DNA of 9,784 bases from Candidatus Zixiibacteriota bacterium. GTDB lineage: Bacteria; Zixibacteria; MSB-5A5; GN15; PGXB01. The stretch lies in NCBI GenBank assembly GCA_020345705.1, contig CP070766.1:78747-88530 (forward strand). The letters run 5' to 3'. The notes below the pieces were generated by a model. That model was not told the DNA's origin and made no database searches. It saw nothing but the letters and a program-made list of their open reading frames with translations. Shown here piece by piece: positions 7,220-9,784 of the stretch (the stretch's first letter is position 1; every line of letters begins with the position of its first letter). Position numbers and translations under genes: made by a program.

Positions 7220-7247
7220 GTCCGGCGAAATGTAAACATGTCCCGCC
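7220..7247 (-). promoter_or_regulatory. Candidate attenuator/antiterminator segment of the pyr leader
   Basis: Read on the - strand, GGCG (7247-7244) can pair with CGCC (7227-7224), with an inner ATG/CAT helix. The stem is followed by GGAC and then TTATATTTT. The same CGCCGGAC (7227-7220) can instead pair with GGCG (7257-7254) and GTCC (7266-7263) of the PyrR loop, with a 5-base bulge. The two pairings are mutually exclusive, as a PyrR-controlled switch needs. Energies were not computed. Confidence 0.4.
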
Positions 7248-7251
7248 TTTT

Positions 7252-7269
7252 GCCGCCTCGCAGGACGGC
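7252..7269 (-). promoter_or_regulatory. PyrR-binding loop (anti-antiterminator) in the pyr leader
   Basis: The - strand RNA GCCGUCCUGCGAGGCGGC folds as GCCG/CGGC, a bulged U, a CC/GG helix and a UGCGA loop. It matches the known PyrR target ARUCCNGNGAGGYU across the whole UCCNGNGAGG core. The flanking A-U pair of the consensus is replaced by C-G, which preserves pairing. It begins about 16 bases after the expected transcription start and lies upstream of pyrR, so autogenous control of pyrR-pyrB-pyrC is the natural reading. Confidence 0.82.
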
Positions 7270-7291
7270 ATTAAAAGGTTAGCATATCACG

Positions 7292-7319
7292 ATTATAAGC
7301 AAATTTGGCTTTCGGTCAA
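7292..7319 (-). promoter_or_regulatory. pyr operon promoter
   Basis: On the - strand TTGACC (7319-7314), a 16-base spacer and a perfect TATAAT (7297-7292). Transcription would start near 7285 and give a leader of about 150 bases that includes the PyrR-binding loop. It falls in the gap after the ABC ATPase gene, so the pyr operon appears to be its own transcription unit. Confidence 0.75.
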
Positions 7320-7371
7320 CAAGTATTTTGAGATTTAAAGCAGTTTATTAAATGTGACCGGTAAGCCATTC

Positions 7372-7390
7372 GGCAATATGATCAATTGCC
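7372..7390 (-). other. Small inverted repeat after the ABC ATPase gene
   Basis: GGCAAT and ATTGCC arms (6 bp) surround ATGATCA, 11 bases beyond the ABC ATPase stop. No T-run follows on the - strand, so it is at best a weak transcript-end structure. No better terminator for that gene was found before the pyr promoter. Confidence 0.3.
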
Positions 7391-7400
7391 AGCCTGAACA

Positions 7401-8975
7401 TCAGATGTTCCGGCGCAGCTCGGCTTCCGAAAAATATCTTATTTCACCGTAAGCGTCAATCTGATACGCCAGAAGTTCCGGCATGGATAGATAAGATGAG
7501 AAATCGACGTCTCTAAAAAAATCCCGCTTGCTCTTGACCGAGGCAATTACTCCTTTATCAAGAACGATAACCTCATCGGCCAGGTCGAGAATAATGTCGC
7601 CGTAGTGTGAAACGATGACAATACCGACCCCTCTCTGCTTTAACTGGATAACCAGATTCTTAAATAGCGCAATCCCTTCCGAATCAAGCCCGCAGGTCGG
7701 CTCATCAAACATAATGAAGGCCGGCTCGAGCGAGAGAATAGTCCCGAATGCCAGTCTTCTCTTCTCACCGCCCGACAGCGTAAAAGGATTTCGCTGTGCG
7801 AAACGGTCTTTTGGAAGACCGACCAGCTCGTAGCATTTTGCCGCAATCGCTTCGACACCGGCAAGACCCAGATTCTCCGCACCGAATCGTATCTCCTTAT
7901 TGACCGTCTCGAGGAAAAATTGTCTTTCAGGCTGCTGAAAAGAAACCGCCACCGGGCTCTTTTTAGATGGGAATCCATGGTAAGTGACGGCGCCCCTTCT
8001 GGGTTTAAGCAGGCGCGCCATAAGTTGAATCAGCGTTGTCTTGCCGCTGCCGGAGCGGCCGACCAGCCCGCGGACCTTGCGGTTATCGATCGACAACGAG
8101 AAATCTGTAAAAAGATTGCCGTCGAAATCTCCATTGTAACGGAAGCAGACGGAATCGGCGGTGATCCCGGCCCAGCCTTCGGAATCAGGGGACATCGGTT
8201 CGGAGGCAGATTCGCTGTCATACCTCCCGCGCGCGGTCGATTTCAGGCGATATTTCAGGGGCGGAACGACTTTTGACGAGGACATGTTCACTTCGTCAGA
8301 AAAAATCGAGGCCGGATTTCCATCGGCAAAAAGCCGACCGTCTTTAAATGCGAGCATTCGATCGTACGCTTCAGCCACCTCCGCATATTGCGTGATTCTC
8401 AGGACGGTGAGATCAGGTTTCTCTTTCAGAAGAAAATCGATGGCATCGTTAAGCAGGCGCTTGCCTGATTCATCCAGGAACGATTCCGGCTCGTCGAAGA
8501 TGATGATATCGGGTTCGGCAACCATGACCGAGGCCAGAGCCAGCCTCTGTTTCTCACCCCCGGACAGTTCGGATATCAGGCGGGTTCGAAATTCATCCAG
8601 GCCGAAAAACCTGAGCATATTATCAACACGACGCCCGAGTTCCGGGTGAATGACATCCCGGTTCTCAAGGGAAAAGGCTATCTCCCTCTCTACAGTGGTC
8701 GATACCAGCTGATTATCGGGGTTCTGGAAAACGAGCCCCACCTTCTGCTTGATGATTCTTCCCTCCAGGTCGCCGGAAGGATCAAGTCCCCCGATTTTTA
8801 TCTTTCCTGAATCGGGCTTTATAATTCCGTCAATCAGGAGGGCCAGGGTCGTTTTTCCTGAGCCATTGCCCCCGATAAACGAGACCCTCTCGCCTTTTGA
8901 GATATGGAGACTGAGGTCATCTATGGCCTTCGTGCCGTCGGGATAGCTGTATGATACATTTTCAAAATCAATCAT
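7401..8975 (-). CDS. Duplicated ABC ATPase of the ECF/CbiO energy-coupling type
   Basis: A 524-residue protein with two ABC ATPase halves, resembling fused EcfA1/EcfA2 subunits that power vitamin or metal-ion uptake with EcfT and an S component at the membrane. First half: Walker A 'GGNGSGKTT' (35-43), Q-loop in 'VFQNPDNQL' (Q84), signature 'LSGGE' (137-141), Walker B 'IIIFDEPE' (E162). Second half: 'GRSGSGKTT' (306-314), 'SFQQPERQFF', 'LSGGE' (400-404), 'FIMFDEP' (E425) and H-loop His457 in 'VSHYGD'. In the first half the H-loop position is Gln196 ('RITQYAE'), so that site may be weak or inactive. A linker of about 35 residues joins the halves (230-265). No transmembrane partner gene is adjacent, so the substrate is unknown. 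The ATG lacks a clear Shine-Dalgarno and directly follows a terminator-like hairpin. Confidence 0.92.
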   Translation of the reverse strand: MIDFENVSYSYPDGTKAIDDLSLHISKGERVSFIGGNGSGKTTLALLIDGIIKPDSGKIKIGGLDPSGDLEGRIIKQKVGLVFQNPDNQLVSTTVEREIAFSLENRDVIHPELGRRVDNMLRFFGLDEFRTRLISELSGGEKQRLALASVMVAEPDIIIFDEPESFLDESGKRLLNDAIDFLLKEKPDLTVLRITQYAEVAEAYDRMLAFKDGRLFADGNPASIFSDEVNMSSSKVVPPLKYRLKSTARGRYDSESASEPMSPDSEGWAGITADSVCFRYNGDFDGNLFTDFSLSIDNRKVRGLVGRSGSGKTTLIQLMARLLKPRRGAVTYHGFPSKKSPVAVSFQQPERQFFLETVNKEIRFGAENLGLAGVEAIAAKCYELVGLPKDRFAQRNPFTLSGGEKRRLAFGTILSLEPAFIMFDEPTCGLDSEGIALFKNLVIQLKQRGVGIVIVSHYGDIILDLADEVIVLDKGVIASVKSKRDFFRDVDFSSYLSMPELLAYQIDAYGEIRYFSEAELRRNI

Positions 8976-9014
8976 AAGAAAACCGCCGCTGGCTTAGATA
9001 ACACCGACGGCGGT
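8976..9014 (-). terminator. Terminator of gcvPB abutting the ABC ATPase start
   Basis: A 7-bp stem, ACCGCCG/CGGCGGT (9014-9008 with 8988-8982), with a 19-base loop is followed on the - strand by TTTCTT. It begins 26 bases after the gcvPB stop, and the T-run ends exactly at the ATG of the next gene (8975). The shape is that of an intrinsic terminator, though the loop is long. Confidence 0.55.
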
Positions 9015-9040
9015 AATATGCAAGTTCTTTGTCCTGGTCT

Positions 9041-9784
9041 TTAGCAGCGGACGTCGAGTTCGCGGGCCGCCTTAACCTCGTTCAAACGCCGGACCGTCGT
9101 ATTATGCGGAGCATGATACAGCTTCTCCGGATCAGATTCAGCCTCTCTTGAAATGGCGATGAGCGTCTCGGCGAATCTCTCTAACGTTTCCCGGCTCTCG
9201 GTTTCGGTCGGCTCAATCATGAAAGCCTCATGGACAATCAACGGAAAATATACGGTCGGCGCATGGAAGCCATAGTCCAGCAGGCGCTTGGCAATATCCA
9301 GAGCCTTGACGCCCAGTTTTTTCTGCCTGTTGCAGGAGAGAACGAATTCATGCTGGCAGGCAGTGTCATGCGGAATTTCGAATTCATCCTTCAGAAGGGC
9401 CATAAGATAATTAGCGTTCAGGACGGCGTTTTCGGAAACCTTTTTGATGCCGTCCGAACCGAGCGTCCGGATATATGCATAGGCCCGGATATTGTTGGCG
9501 AAATTCCCGTAGAAGGTGTGCATGCTGCCGATCGATTTGGGTCGGTCGTAATCCAGATGCAGCTGGCCGGGATTATCCGGGTCTTTCGAAATAATCGGCA
9601 CCGGCAGGTACTTGCCCAGCTTTTTGATTACCGCCACGGCGCCACCGCCCGGGCCGCCACCCCCGTGAGGAGTCGAAAAAGTCTTGTGCAGATTGAAGTG
9701 GAGAATGTCAAAACCGATTTTGCCCGGTTTGACAATCCCCATCTGAGCGTTCAGATTGGCGCCGTCCATATATATCAGCGCCCC
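9041..9784 (-). CDS. gcvPB: Glycine dehydrogenase (decarboxylating) subunit 2, partial
   Basis: C-terminal 247 residues of the PLP-binding half of the glycine cleavage P-protein. It decarboxylates glycine and passes the aminomethyl group to the lipoyl H-protein in the cytosol. The frame runs through the right edge as G-A-L-I-Y-M-D-G-A-N, so the first internal ATG (9769) is not the start and the N-terminal half lies outside. The PLP lysine is in 'HFNLHKTFSTPHGGGGPG' (Lys codon 9685-9683), with the glycine-rich loop after it. Further family marks are 'SMHTFYGNF' and, near the end, 'PTETESRETLERF' and 'APHNTTVRRLNE'. The end at the TAA (9043-9041) fits the family's usual C-terminus. A split P-protein implies a gcvPA gene next door on the right, probably just upstream. 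Confidence 0.96.
   Translation of the reverse strand, partial: GALIYMDGANLNAQMGIVKPGKIGFDILHFNLHKTFSTPHGGGGPGGGAVAVIKKLGKYLPVPIISKDPDNPGQLHLDYDRPKSIGSMHTFYGNFANNIRAYAYIRTLGSDGIKKVSENAVLNANYLMALLKDEFEIPHDTACQHEFVLSCNRQKKLGVKALDIAKRLLDYGFHAPTVYFPLIVHEAFMIEPTETESRETLERFAETLIAISREAESDPEKLYHAPHNTTVRRLNEVKAARELDVRC

Noticed and set aside
7396..7410. Perfect palindrome GAACATC-A-GATGTTC resembling a LexA box
   Set aside because: Gram-positive-type LexA boxes have GAAC and GTTC four bases apart; here there are seven, and the site straddles the stop codon of the ABC ATPase rather than a promoter.
9767..9769. ATG as the start of the gcvPB fragment
   Set aside because: The frame continues to the window edge with family-like residues, and the protein would lack its N-terminal half, so this is an internal Met.

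Overview
This looks like a chromosomal segment of a Gram-negative bacterium of the FCB side of the tree. The 903-residue exported protein carries dockerin-like repeats, a cohesin-like domain and a C-terminal 'NYPNPFN' type IX secretion sorting tail. I have seen that combination, with very similar wording, in Zixibacteria-like genomes. The lineage is an inference from protein style, not a measurement. No mobile element, CRISPR array, tRNA or rRNA was seen.

Layout, left to right: (1) a serpin gene on the + strand, cut by the left edge (1-1121); (2) a strong shared hairpin (1128-1157) between it and a convergent gene; (3) a large exported multidomain protein on the - strand (1182-3893); (4) a 387-base intergenic region with a candidate promoter for that gene, a second copy of the hairpin repeat and small stem-loops; (5) the pyrimidine operon pyrR-pyrB-pyrC on the - strand (4281-7133), with 4-base and 1-base junctions; (6) its leader (7134-7400), holding a good sigma70-type promoter, a near-consensus PyrR-binding loop and further hairpins; (7) a double-ATPase ABC protein of the ECF/CbiO type (7401-8975); (8) the end of gcvPB, glycine dehydrogenase subunit 2, cut by the right edge (9041-9784).

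The pyr genes form one functional unit. PyrB makes carbamoyl aspartate, PyrC closes it to dihydroorotate, and PyrR most likely senses UMP/PRPP and acts on the leader RNA of its own operon. The other genes appear to be independent housekeeping or cell-surface functions. No EcfT or substrate-binding S component lies next to the ABC ATPase.

The points most worth a second look are the caspase/CHAT-like fold in the exported protein with Tyr where the catalytic Cys is expected, the PyrR attenuator leader, the basic tail on PyrR, the H-loop His-to-Gln change in the first ATPase half, and the paired palindromic repeats flanking the exported-protein gene. None amounts to a clear new multi-gene system.
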